The notes under the pieces are model-generated. The model saw nothing but the letters and a program-made list of their open reading frames with translations. It made no database searches and was not told the DNA's origin. Shown here one piece after another: positions 7,889-13,089 of a stretch of DNA of 13,089 nucleotides. The position numbers and the translations under genes are program-made. Positions within the stretch are counted from its first letter, which is position 1, and each line of letters starts with the position of its first letter. Source of the DNA: Deltaproteobacteria bacterium (lineage in GTDB: Bacteria; Bdellovibrionota_C; UBA2361; SZUA-149; JADYYL01); assembly GCA_020853655.1 (NCBI GenBank), contig JADYYL010000418.1, positions 1 through 13,089 on the forward strand, written 5' to 3'.

Positions 7889-8665
7889 CTATTCTTCTGT
7901 CACCTTTTCGAGGCCGGAGTTCATCGGTTCGGTGAGTTTCAATCCGTAGCTGAGCGCGGCATCAAGCACCCGCTCCACGGCTTCTTCCGGTGAGTCCGTG
8001 AGAATCAATCGTTCCAAGTCGCGCGGTTCGATCGTCTTCTCCGCAATCAACCGCTCTTCCATAAATGCAATCAGGGGCTGCCAGAATTCGACGCCCATCA
8101 TGATCACAGGGAAGTTCCGCATCTTCCGGGTTTGGATGAGCGTCGCCACTTCGATGATCTCGTCGAGCGTCCCGAACCCTCCAGGCATCGCAATGAATGC
8201 GTAGGAATACTTTCGAAGCATGAGCTTTCGAACGAAGAACCATTCGAACTCAAGCCACACATCGACAAACGGATTGGGGTGCTGTTCGCGAGGAAGCACG
8301 ATGTTGCAGCCGACCGAACGACCCCCGACACTCTTCGCGCCACGATTCGCAGCCTCCATGATACCGGGGCCGCCGCCGGTCAAGACAGTAAAACCTGACT
8401 CCGCAAGAAGCTTCCCGACCGTCTCCGCGAGTTTGTAGTAGCGATGATCTTCCTGAAATCGCGCGGAGCCGAAGACTGTGACACATGGCCCCACCGATTG
8501 GAGCGCACGGAATCCCCGAATGAATTCCGCTCCAATCTTCAGCACCCGCAGGAGCTCCCATGTGCGTCCGTGGGCACCCTCGAGGAACTCTTCCTCATCA
8601 GGGCTTGCGGTCGATTTGCCCCACCTGGCTTCGGCGGTGAGCTTATACGGTTTATTCTTGGCCAT
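7889..8665 (-). CDS. LOG family protein (TIGR00730-type Rossmann fold)
   Basis: This 258-residue protein carries the LOG-family signatures: VTVFGSARF near residue 62, GGGPGIMEAANRGA (about 98-111) and PGGFGTLDEI (about 160-169), the last containing the Gly-rich nucleotide site and the catalytic Glu. Members hydrolyse the N-glycosidic bond of nucleoside 5'-monophosphates (cytokinin-type or AMP-like substrates) to a base plus ribose 5-phosphate. Many bacterial members, formerly called lysine decarboxylase-like, are housekeeping nucleotide enzymes. This is the longer form with an N-terminal helical extension of ~55 residues. The ribosome binding site before ATG 8665 is poor. It lies between the AAA+ gene upstream and the DUF192 gene downstream on the same strand, and neither neighbour clarifies its substrate. 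Confidence 0.9.
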   Translation of the reverse strand: MAKNKPYKLTAEARWGKSTASPDEEEFLEGAHGRTWELLRVLKIGAEFIRGFRALQSVGPCVTVFGSARFQEDHRYYKLAETVGKLLAESGFTVLTGGGPGIMEAANRGAKSVGGRSVGCNIVLPREQHPNPFVDVWLEFEWFFVRKLMLRKYSYAFIAMPGGFGTLDEIIEVATLIQTRKMRNFPVIMMGVEFWQPLIAFMEERLIAEKTIEPRDLERLILTDSPEEAVERVLDAALSYGLKLTEPMNSGLEKVTEE

Positions 8666-8671
8666 CCGGTT

Positions 8672-8712
8672 CGAACAACTTTAGAGAAGTGACGTCGTGC
8701 ACCGGTTGTTCG
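8672..8712. other. Inverted repeat in the AAA+/LOG intergenic gap
   Basis: CGAACAAC (8672-8679) and GTTGTTCG (8705-8712) are perfect inverted copies, eight bases each, separated by 25 bases. CCGGT (8666-8670) and ACCGG (8701-8705) form a competing pair. The repeat fills the 62-base gap just before the LOG-family start and could be an RNA structure in the transcript or an operator. No T-run marks it as a terminator. Confidence 0.4.
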
Positions 8713-8727
8713 GTGGCGAGAGTCGAG

Positions 8728-10068
8728 TCAGTAGTGAGTATAGAGATTGTCATCCATGTGCTCAGTTTCGGGCTCCCAGAATGACAGACCTTCTGCAATC
8801 TCCGCGGCACCGAGCGTCGGGCTCGTCGGATTGGTCGAAGCATAACGCACACACGCCATCTCCGCGACGCGAATGAGCGTGCGAGTGTTACCCTTCCACG
8901 GACACGTGTTGATGAGCTTCCACGCTTCTGCAGAGATTCCTTCAGGAGCTTTCCACGTCGTGCACTTCGATTGGAAGGTGGCGAGAGTCGATGCGAGCAC
9001 GGCGAGCTTATCGCCTTCGCGCTTCACCAGGTCGGGAATTCCCACCGCGGTCGCGCCCAGTCGAGCGTGCTCATCGAGGTGCATCATTCCGCGCAATGTC
9101 TCCCAGCTTCGGTTACTCGCAAAAATGACGGCACACTCGAGCATTCGTTTCGCGGTGGCGCCGAAGGGGAGAAACTGTCCGCTTTCGAGGACCTCCATTA
9201 AGACCTGCATGACCGTCCCGGTCGCGCCGTGACTTTCATCGAGGAAACACACGCCATCTCGAGCAAAGGAAAGCGCTCCTTCTCGTGATGGAGCGCCGGG
9301 GATGGCGCCTGTGACGTGTCCGCAGAGCAACGACTTCATTGACCCCTTGTCGCCAGTGTTCTCGGACGAAAGGTTGACGGTGACGAAGTTTCCTTTCGCG
9401 CGCCGGAGATAGAAATAGTAGGCGAGGGAGGTTTTCCCGGTACCCGGCGCGCCGAGCAGATACACTCGCATCATGTTGTTGTCTGCCAGCTCTCCGAGGA
9501 GCGCGACGATCGTCTGGAGTTCTGGGCTGAAAATGTAAAAATACTTGTAACCAGAATTCTCCACTTCTGGTGCGAGGGGCATCCGGATGAAGTTGGAACC
9601 ATGGAGCGGTGCGAGCTTTCCCTCGAGCTGACTCGAGATCTCCTCTTCCGCTGAGTATCCGATGAGGCGGATGCCAGCGAGCTTTTGTGCAACGGCTTGA
9701 TCGTAGAGCCACTTACCGAGAGTGGTGAGCTTGGCAAGCGGTTGGGCGAGCACGAGAACTGGAAACCCGTCCTTCCGCGCCTCGCGCTGCGTCAAGATCT
9801 GCTCCAGGATTGTGGTCAGCGCCTCAGGGGATTGGCCGACTGCGACCACGGCGAGGACGTTCATCAGCGGCGAGCGTGACAACGCGTCTGACGGAACGAA
9901 TCGAGCCTGCTCGCCGGGAAATGCGTTCTGAAGCGCAGACAAGAGCGCCGGAGTTGCGGCGGTCGGCGCGGGAGCGACGACGACGAGCCTCTCGCTCGCC
10001 ACCGGATCCGCAGGCACCGCCTCTTCCTCTCCCTTCCTTCGATTAAAGATCATGAAAGCACTGGTCAT
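8728..10068 (-). CDS. NtrC-like AAA+ ATPase lacking a DNA-binding domain
   Basis: This is a protein of about 446 residues. Residues ~20-160 look like a diverged receiver or Rossmann-like domain (RLVVVAPAP, PVLVLAQPL, IRLIGYSAEEE) with no clear phospho-acceptor Asp. Residues ~180-410 are a sigma-54-activator type AAA+ domain: Walker A GAPGTGKT (206-213), GHVTGAIPGA, Walker B GVCFLDE (272-278), VIFASNRSWE as sensor I, and CPWKGNTRTL matching the WPGNVREL motif. The loop that contacts sigma-54, normally GAFTGA, reads GAIPGA (254-259), losing the Phe and Thr. The protein ends about 50 residues after the AAA+ domain with no Fis-type helix-turn-helix. It is thus unlikely to be a standard promoter-bound activator. 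The start is uncertain: ATG 10068 with a weak GAGAG is preferred, ATG 10053 is possible, and GTG 10149 would overlap the likely promoter. It is divergent from a sigma factor gene. Confidence 0.82.
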   Translation of the reverse strand: MTSAFMIFNRRKGEEEAVPADPVASERLVVVAPAPTAATPALLSALQNAFPGEQARFVPSDALSRSPLMNVLAVVAVGQSPEALTTILEQILTQREARKDGFPVLVLAQPLAKLTTLGKWLYDQAVAQKLAGIRLIGYSAEEEISSQLEGKLAPLHGSNFIRMPLAPEVENSGYKYFYIFSPELQTIVALLGELADNNMMRVYLLGAPGTGKTSLAYYFYLRRAKGNFVTVNLSSENTGDKGSMKSLLCGHVTGAIPGAPSREGALSFARDGVCFLDESHGATGTVMQVLMEVLESGQFLPFGATAKRMLECAVIFASNRSWETLRGMMHLDEHARLGATAVGIPDLVKREGDKLAVLASTLATFQSKCTTWKAPEGISAEAWKLINTCPWKGNTRTLIRVAEMACVRYASTNPTSPTLGAAEIAEGLSFWEPETEHMDDNLYTHY

Positions 10069-10097
10069 GAGGGGCGCTCTCGAGCCCCTCGGGCTCG
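10069..10097 (-). other. Two mutually exclusive hairpins before the AAA+ start
   Basis: In minus-strand sense, CGAGCCC/GGGCTCG (10097-10081, three-base loop) forms one seven-base-pair stem. GAGGGGC/GCCCCTC (10090-10069, eight-base loop) forms another, ending directly at ATG 10068. They share bases 10084-10090, so only one can form at a time. The weak GAGAG ribosome site lies in the loop of the second. If translation began at GTG 10149 this stretch would be coding. Confidence 0.45.
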
Positions 10098-10151
10098 CCT
10101 GAACGCTAAACGGCCGGAGATTTGGCCCTGAAACTCCAAGAGTTCCCACTA

Positions 10152-10180
10152 TTTAAACCAAATCTGCCTTAAAAGCACAA
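10152..10180 (-). promoter_or_regulatory. Candidate promoter for the AAA+ gene
   Basis: Read on the minus strand, TTGTGC (10180-10175) and TTTAAA (10157-10152) are separated by 17 bases, in the arrangement of a sigma-70 type promoter (three and four of six consensus bases). Transcription would begin near 10145, which argues against GTG 10149 as the start and leaves a leader of about 75 bases containing the paired hairpins. Confidence 0.3.
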
Positions 10181-10203
10181 TTTTGACCCCTCGGACATAA
10201 CAC

Positions 10204-10275
10204 CTCAGGGCTCGGCTTAGGATGCCGTGCTGAGTGACTCCCCCGCGACCGTTCGGACGCGCGGGAAAAGTTCCC
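10204..10275 (+). other. Structured leader before the sigma factor gene
   Basis: Three potential stems lie in a row. The first is CTCAG (10204-10208) with CTGAG (10230-10234), enclosing CGGC/GCCG. The second is CCCGCG (10242-10247) with CGCGGG (10260-10265), whose loop can pair CCG with CGG. The third is GGGAA (10263-10267) with TTCCC (10271-10275), which shares three bases with the second. The region ends ten bases before the ribosome binding site of the sigma factor gene. I found no convincing plus-strand promoter. Confidence 0.4.
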
Positions 10276-10284
10276 GATGGGTAC

Positions 10285-10291
10285 GGAGGAG
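10285..10291 (+). promoter_or_regulatory. Strong ribosome binding site fixing the sigma factor start
   Basis: GGAGGAG lies just before ATG 10295, with five bases between GGAGG and the start. An in-frame ATG at 10277 lies upstream of this site and has only a hairpin-forming sequence before it, so 10295 is preferred. Confidence 0.7.
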
Positions 10292-10294
10292 TTG

Positions 10295-11155
10295 ATGTCG
10301 TCTCGCGAAAATACTTCGAAGAAGGCCTCAAAGAAGCCTTCTTGGGCCCCTCGTAAAAGATCGACATCCCCAGGGAGTGGGAAGTCGCTCTCCTCAACGA
10401 AGCGAAAGCTTCTCCTTAAAAAAATTGCCGACGGGAAGCTCGCGAAAGCGACCAAGGGTCGCCTCACGCGAAAGCAATCCGACAAGCTCATTACCGAGCA
10501 TATGGAATCCTCGGTTCGCATCGCGTGGAGCATGTTGAACCGCTGGCGATCCCGAATTCCCCATGACGAGGTCCAAAGCATTGTTGGCATGGCGCTCTGC
10601 GAAGCGGCCGCCCGTTTCGATAAGACGATGGGGGTGAGCTTTCGAACGTTCTCCTTTTATCACCTCCGCGGACTCCTGCTTCGAGAGATCAGTCGCCGCA
10701 TCGGCGAATATCGCTTTGCAGGAACCGTCGATGATGCAGAGCTCAGTGTTAACGTTGACCACTTCGGATCAGACCCCGCAGGTTGGCCGTTTGCGCTCGT
10801 CGATCATGCGACCCCCGAACATCATGTCGCCGAAGATCAAGTCTCGAAGGTCATGTGGGCGGCATGCGCCCACCTCGATGAACTCGAGCGCGAAGTGATC
10901 TTGCGCTGTTTCGTGAATGACCAGAACGTTGCCGACATTGCGAAGGAACTCGGGTACTGCCGATGTCACGTATCGCGGGTGAAGAGCCGCGCTCTCAAGC
11001 TTCTCGAGAAGCAGCTCGGTCCAGTGCTTGGCCACGAAGCTGCGGAATCTGAAGAGTCGCAAGGTGCGAAGATCATCCACCTGCGGACCTACCGCGGCGG
11101 CCGTGGACGGCGCCGATCGCAGACGCCAACGAAACTGACCGTCGCCAACGGTTGA
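10295..11155 (+). CDS. Sigma-70 family RNA polymerase sigma factor
   Basis: This 286-residue protein contains a region 2 (about 68-135) with SIVGMALCEAAARFD and GVSFRTFSFYHLRGLLLRE, the core-binding and -10 recognition helices. It also has a region 4 (about 190-240) with LDELEREVILRCFVND and a helix-turn-helix, NVADIAKELGYCRCHVSRVK, for -35 recognition. There is no clear region 3 and no region 1.1, so it resembles small alternative sigma factors (FliA/SigB-like layout) rather than the housekeeping factor. Unusual are a Lys/Ser-rich N-terminal extension of ~65 residues and a basic C-terminal tail with RGGRGRRR. The gene is divergent from the AAA+ gene across ~226 bases, which suggests shared regulation. 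The target promoters and any anti-sigma factor are not visible here. Confidence 0.9.
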   Translation: MSSRENTSKKASKKPSWAPRKRSTSPGSGKSLSSTKRKLLLKKIADGKLAKATKGRLTRKQSDKLITEHMESSVRIAWSMLNRWRSRIPHDEVQSIVGMALCEAAARFDKTMGVSFRTFSFYHLRGLLLREISRRIGEYRFAGTVDDAELSVNVDHFGSDPAGWPFALVDHATPEHHVAEDQVSKVMWAACAHLDELEREVILRCFVNDQNVADIAKELGYCRCHVSRVKSRALKLLEKQLGPVLGHEAAESEESQGAKIIHLRTYRGGRGRRRSQTPTKLTVANG

Positions 11156-11168
11156 TGGGACCTTTGCT

Positions 11169-11189
11169 GGCCTCGTTCCAGTCGAGGCC
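11169..11189 (+). terminator. Hairpin after the sigma factor gene
   Basis: GGCCTCG (11169-11175) and CGAGGCC (11183-11189) form a perfect seven-base-pair stem with a seven-base loop, 13 bases after the stop codon. The following sequence is not T-rich, so termination is probable but not certain. Confidence 0.5.
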
Positions 11190-11270
11190 GCTCCTCAGGC
11201 GAGCTTTGGGCTAAACCGCGATACGCCGCTTGACCAGCGCCCTGCGTTCCGTGCGATCCCCTTGATATGC

Positions 11271-11313
11271 TACAAGCGTGCGATCTCCTGATGTCGGGAC
11301 CCCCGATGTCAGG
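11271..11313 (+). promoter_or_regulatory. Possible xseA promoter with an imperfect palindrome
   Basis: TACAAG at 11271-11276, preceded by TG one base upstream, resembles an extended -10 element (four of six bases); no good -35 is seen. Just downstream an imperfect palindrome pairs CCTGA with TCAGG and TCGGG with CCCGA around an ACC loop (11287-11313), with a two-base mismatch in each arm. It could be an operator or a 5' RNA hairpin. The same stretch reads as two near-identical GATGTC copies. Confidence 0.3.
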
Positions 11314-11369
11314 GGCGTCTGCGAATCATCTCATTGTCACTTAGGTCACCGGCAGAGAGCCTCGAACGA

Positions 11370-13089
11370 ATGCGCCTCAATGTCATCCTCTCCTCTGGAG
11401 AAGCACGTTTCTCCGGACCAGCGACCTTCCAGCTCAAAGATCGTATTAAGGCGCTCGGTACAGCCCGTTGGCTCGCCGCCGAGAAGGCGTGGCTCGTGAG
11501 TTCTGCCAGTTTGTCCGAGGCGAATCTCCGCTCCTACTTCGCGGGCGTCGAACTCGTTATCGAGTCGGGCACCGCTCTCTCAAATCCTGGCCAGGTCGGC
11601 GCTGTTGGAACGACGACGCTCCACAGCGAGACTTCCGTTCCAGCCGTGGATTTCGCCTCAGCGCTGCCGGTGTCGCAGCTCCTTGCCCAGTGCGAACTCG
11701 CGCTCTCTCGTGCATTCCAACAGACCGTGTTTGTGACCGGTGTCCTTTCGAAAGTGAAGGCGACGGGCGGTCGCGTGTTCATGGATCTCTCGGATAGAGA
11801 TCGGCCCGAAGAGACCGTCAGTTGCGTCATATGGGATGGTGCCGAGCGGATGACTGCAGATCTCGCAAAGGTCGGATTCACGCTCGAGGAACAGCTTGAG
11901 GTGATGTTCGAAGTCAGCGTTCGATTCAATCGGCGTCGAGGGGCGGTCTCCTGTACGGTTGTTCGCATCGTTCCGGAATATACGCTCGGAAAGCTTGCCG
12001 CGCTTCGCGAACAAACGAATCAGCGGCTTCGTGACGAGGGTCTCTTTGATCGGAACCGACAGCGGCCGCTCGCGTTTTTACCGCGTCGACTGGCGCTGCT
12101 CACGAGCTCTGCTGGAACGGTGATTAACGATTTCCTCGCCTCGCTCTCCGTCGCAGAATTCGGATTCGACCTGGTGTGGCTCCCCGTGTCGGTTCAGGGG
12201 GCGAACGCTAAAACGCAGATTCTTCAGGCTCTCGAACGATTCTCGCGTGATGAATCGCTCGACGCCATTCTCATTTTCCGTGGCGGAGGGAGCCCGGCAG
12301 AGCTCGCCGTCTTCAGCGATTACGACATCGCGCGCGCAGTGGCTCTGGCTCCGCACCCCGTGTTTTCCGCAATCGGGCACGAAGAGGATCAGACCTCAAC
12401 CCAAGACGTCAGTTTTCGATCATTTGGCGTTCCGAAGGATCTCGGTCGCTTCTTTTCCGATCTTGTGATCGAACATCGTCGGAGCGTCTTCGAAGTCATC
12501 GCGTCTGTGTGCGGGCAGATTGAGACACGGCTGGTTGATTCGGCTCAGCGGCTCGAATCTCTGGCGCTGCGCGTTCGCACGAGTGCTGTCGAAATGGTCG
12601 GTGCGCAGTCAGCGAAGATGATCGTTGGCGAGCGGCTGCGTGCGATGGTGCAGGAGAGAATGAGCGCCGTCGAGGGCTCGCTCGAGCGGTTCTCGCTCCA
12701 GATCGGGCAATCTGCCCGTGCTGGCGCGCTTGCGCATGAACACCGCTTCGGCACGGTGGCGCGTCAAGTGATCGACTCCGTTCAGCGGCGGATCGACTTG
12801 ACGACCGACCGGCTCACTCGATTTCGTGAGCTTCCGGCGGTCACGGACCGCGCCCTACAGCGTGCTGAAGAACGTGCGCAGCATTTCGCTGCCATCATTC
12901 GCTCTGCGTCTCCCACAACTCAGCTCCGTCGAGGGTTCTCGCTGTTGCGAGATGCGGCGACCGGGGACGTGATTACGAGTGGCGCCGGTCTCAAACCAGG
13001 GCAGCAAATTTCGATTCAACTCCGCGACCATATGGCCGTGGGGAGTATTCAGAAAGTAGAGGAGTTACATGGCCGACGAGAAGACGACA
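11370..13089 (+). CDS. xseA: Exonuclease VII large subunit with an extra N-terminal domain; stop beyond the window
   Basis: 573 residues are visible. From about residue 95 it follows XseA: a helix with PVSQLL, an OB-fold (about 115-190, TVFVTGVLSKVKATGGRVF), then the nuclease domain with LLTSSAGTVIND (D254), FRGGGSPAEL (R304) and IGHEEDQT (H337, D340), matching the essential residues known from E. coli XseA. A long helical region and the typical C-terminal segment (SPTTQLRRGFSLL, GLKPGQQISIQL) follow. With XseB it degrades single-stranded DNA in repair. Two oddities stand out. The first ~95 residues have no counterpart in E. coli XseA and resemble a small fold with FQLKDRIKALGTARW and KAWLV, like DUF5710 or HARP-type domains. 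The stretch after GHEED also departs from the usual DxVADxRAPTPTAAAE. ATG 11370 is the likely start, with a weak ribosome site. The 3' end overlaps the probable xseB start. Confidence 0.92.
   Translation, partial: MRLNVILSSGEARFSGPATFQLKDRIKALGTARWLAAEKAWLVSSASLSEANLRSYFAGVELVIESGTALSNPGQVGAVGTTTLHSETSVPAVDFASALPVSQLLAQCELALSRAFQQTVFVTGVLSKVKATGGRVFMDLSDRDRPEETVSCVIWDGAERMTADLAKVGFTLEEQLEVMFEVSVRFNRRRGAVSCTVVRIVPEYTLGKLAALREQTNQRLRDEGLFDRNRQRPLAFLPRRLALLTSSAGTVINDFLASLSVAEFGFDLVWLPVSVQGANAKTQILQALERFSRDESLDAILIFRGGGSPAELAVFSDYDIARAVALAPHPVFSAIGHEEDQTSTQDVSFRSFGVPKDLGRFFSDLVIEHRRSVFEVIASVCGQIETRLVDSAQRLESLALRVRTSAVEMVGAQSAKMIVGERLRAMVQERMSAVEGSLERFSLQIGQSARAGALAHEHRFGTVARQVIDSVQRRIDLTTDRLTRFRELPAVTDRALQRAEERAQHFAAIIRSASPTTQLRRGFSLLRDAATGDVITSGAGLKPGQQISIQLRDHMAVGSIQKVEELHGRREDD
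13069..13089 (+). CDS. xseB: Probable start of the exonuclease VII small subunit gene, cut by the window
   Basis: An ATG at 13069 begins MADEKTT in a frame different from xseA. It is preceded by AGAGGAG (13058-13064), a strong ribosome site. Its position at the very end of xseA, where xseB commonly starts with an overlap, supports the call. Only seven codons are visible, so the product itself cannot be confirmed. Confidence 0.5.

Noticed and set aside
10183..10211. TTGACC upstream of the sigma factor gene as a -35 box
   Set aside because: No -10-like hexamer lies 16 to 18 bases downstream.
1..13089. CRISPR array, insertion sequence, prophage or tRNA
   Set aside because: No spaced direct repeats, transposase or integrase motifs, terminal repeats or cloverleaf sequences were seen on reading both strands.

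Overview
The window is ordinary chromosomal bacterial DNA, moderately GC-rich by eye (no composition was computed). It holds ten genes, plus the first codons of a probable eleventh at the right edge, on both strands with short intergenic gaps. I see no transposase, integrase, phage gene, CRISPR array, tRNA or rRNA. The gene set (FHA-domain proteins, a eukaryote-type kinase fold, a CpaF/TadA-type ATPase, an NtrC-like AAA+ protein, exonuclease VII, a LOG-family enzyme) suggests a free-living Gram-negative bacterium, perhaps from the former Deltaproteobacteria such as Myxococcota or Bdellovibrionota. That placement is an impression from gene content and is weak.

Left third (1-4838, plus strand): a gene cut by the window edge that I do not recognise, then a secretion/pilus ATPase with an N-terminal FHA domain, then a large protein. 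The large protein has a kinase-like domain lacking the catalytic Asp, the metal-binding Asp and other key residues, then a weak FHA-like domain, one membrane helix and three TPR-like repeats predicted outside the cytoplasm. The three genes lie 70-71 bases apart and the block ends in a GC-rich hairpin. This looks like a phospho-recognition module attached to a type II/IV-family motor, and it is the most interesting part of the window.

Middle (5001-7488, plus strand): two membrane proteins overlapping by 32 bases. One is a PAP2-superfamily enzyme of the Aur1/inositolphosphotransferase-like type; the other is a polytopic GT-C-like protein. Together they suggest lipid or envelope glycan work.

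Minus-strand block (7521-10068, transcribed right to left): an AAA+ protein resembling a sigma-54 activator but with an altered GAFTGA loop and no DNA-binding domain, then a LOG-family phosphoribohydrolase-like protein, then a DUF192 protein. The AAA+ gene is divergent from a sigma-70-family factor gene (10295-11155). The region between them contains several hairpins, some mutually exclusive.

Right end (11370 to the edge): the large subunit of exonuclease VII with an extra N-terminal domain of about 95 residues, overlapping the likely start of the small-subunit gene.
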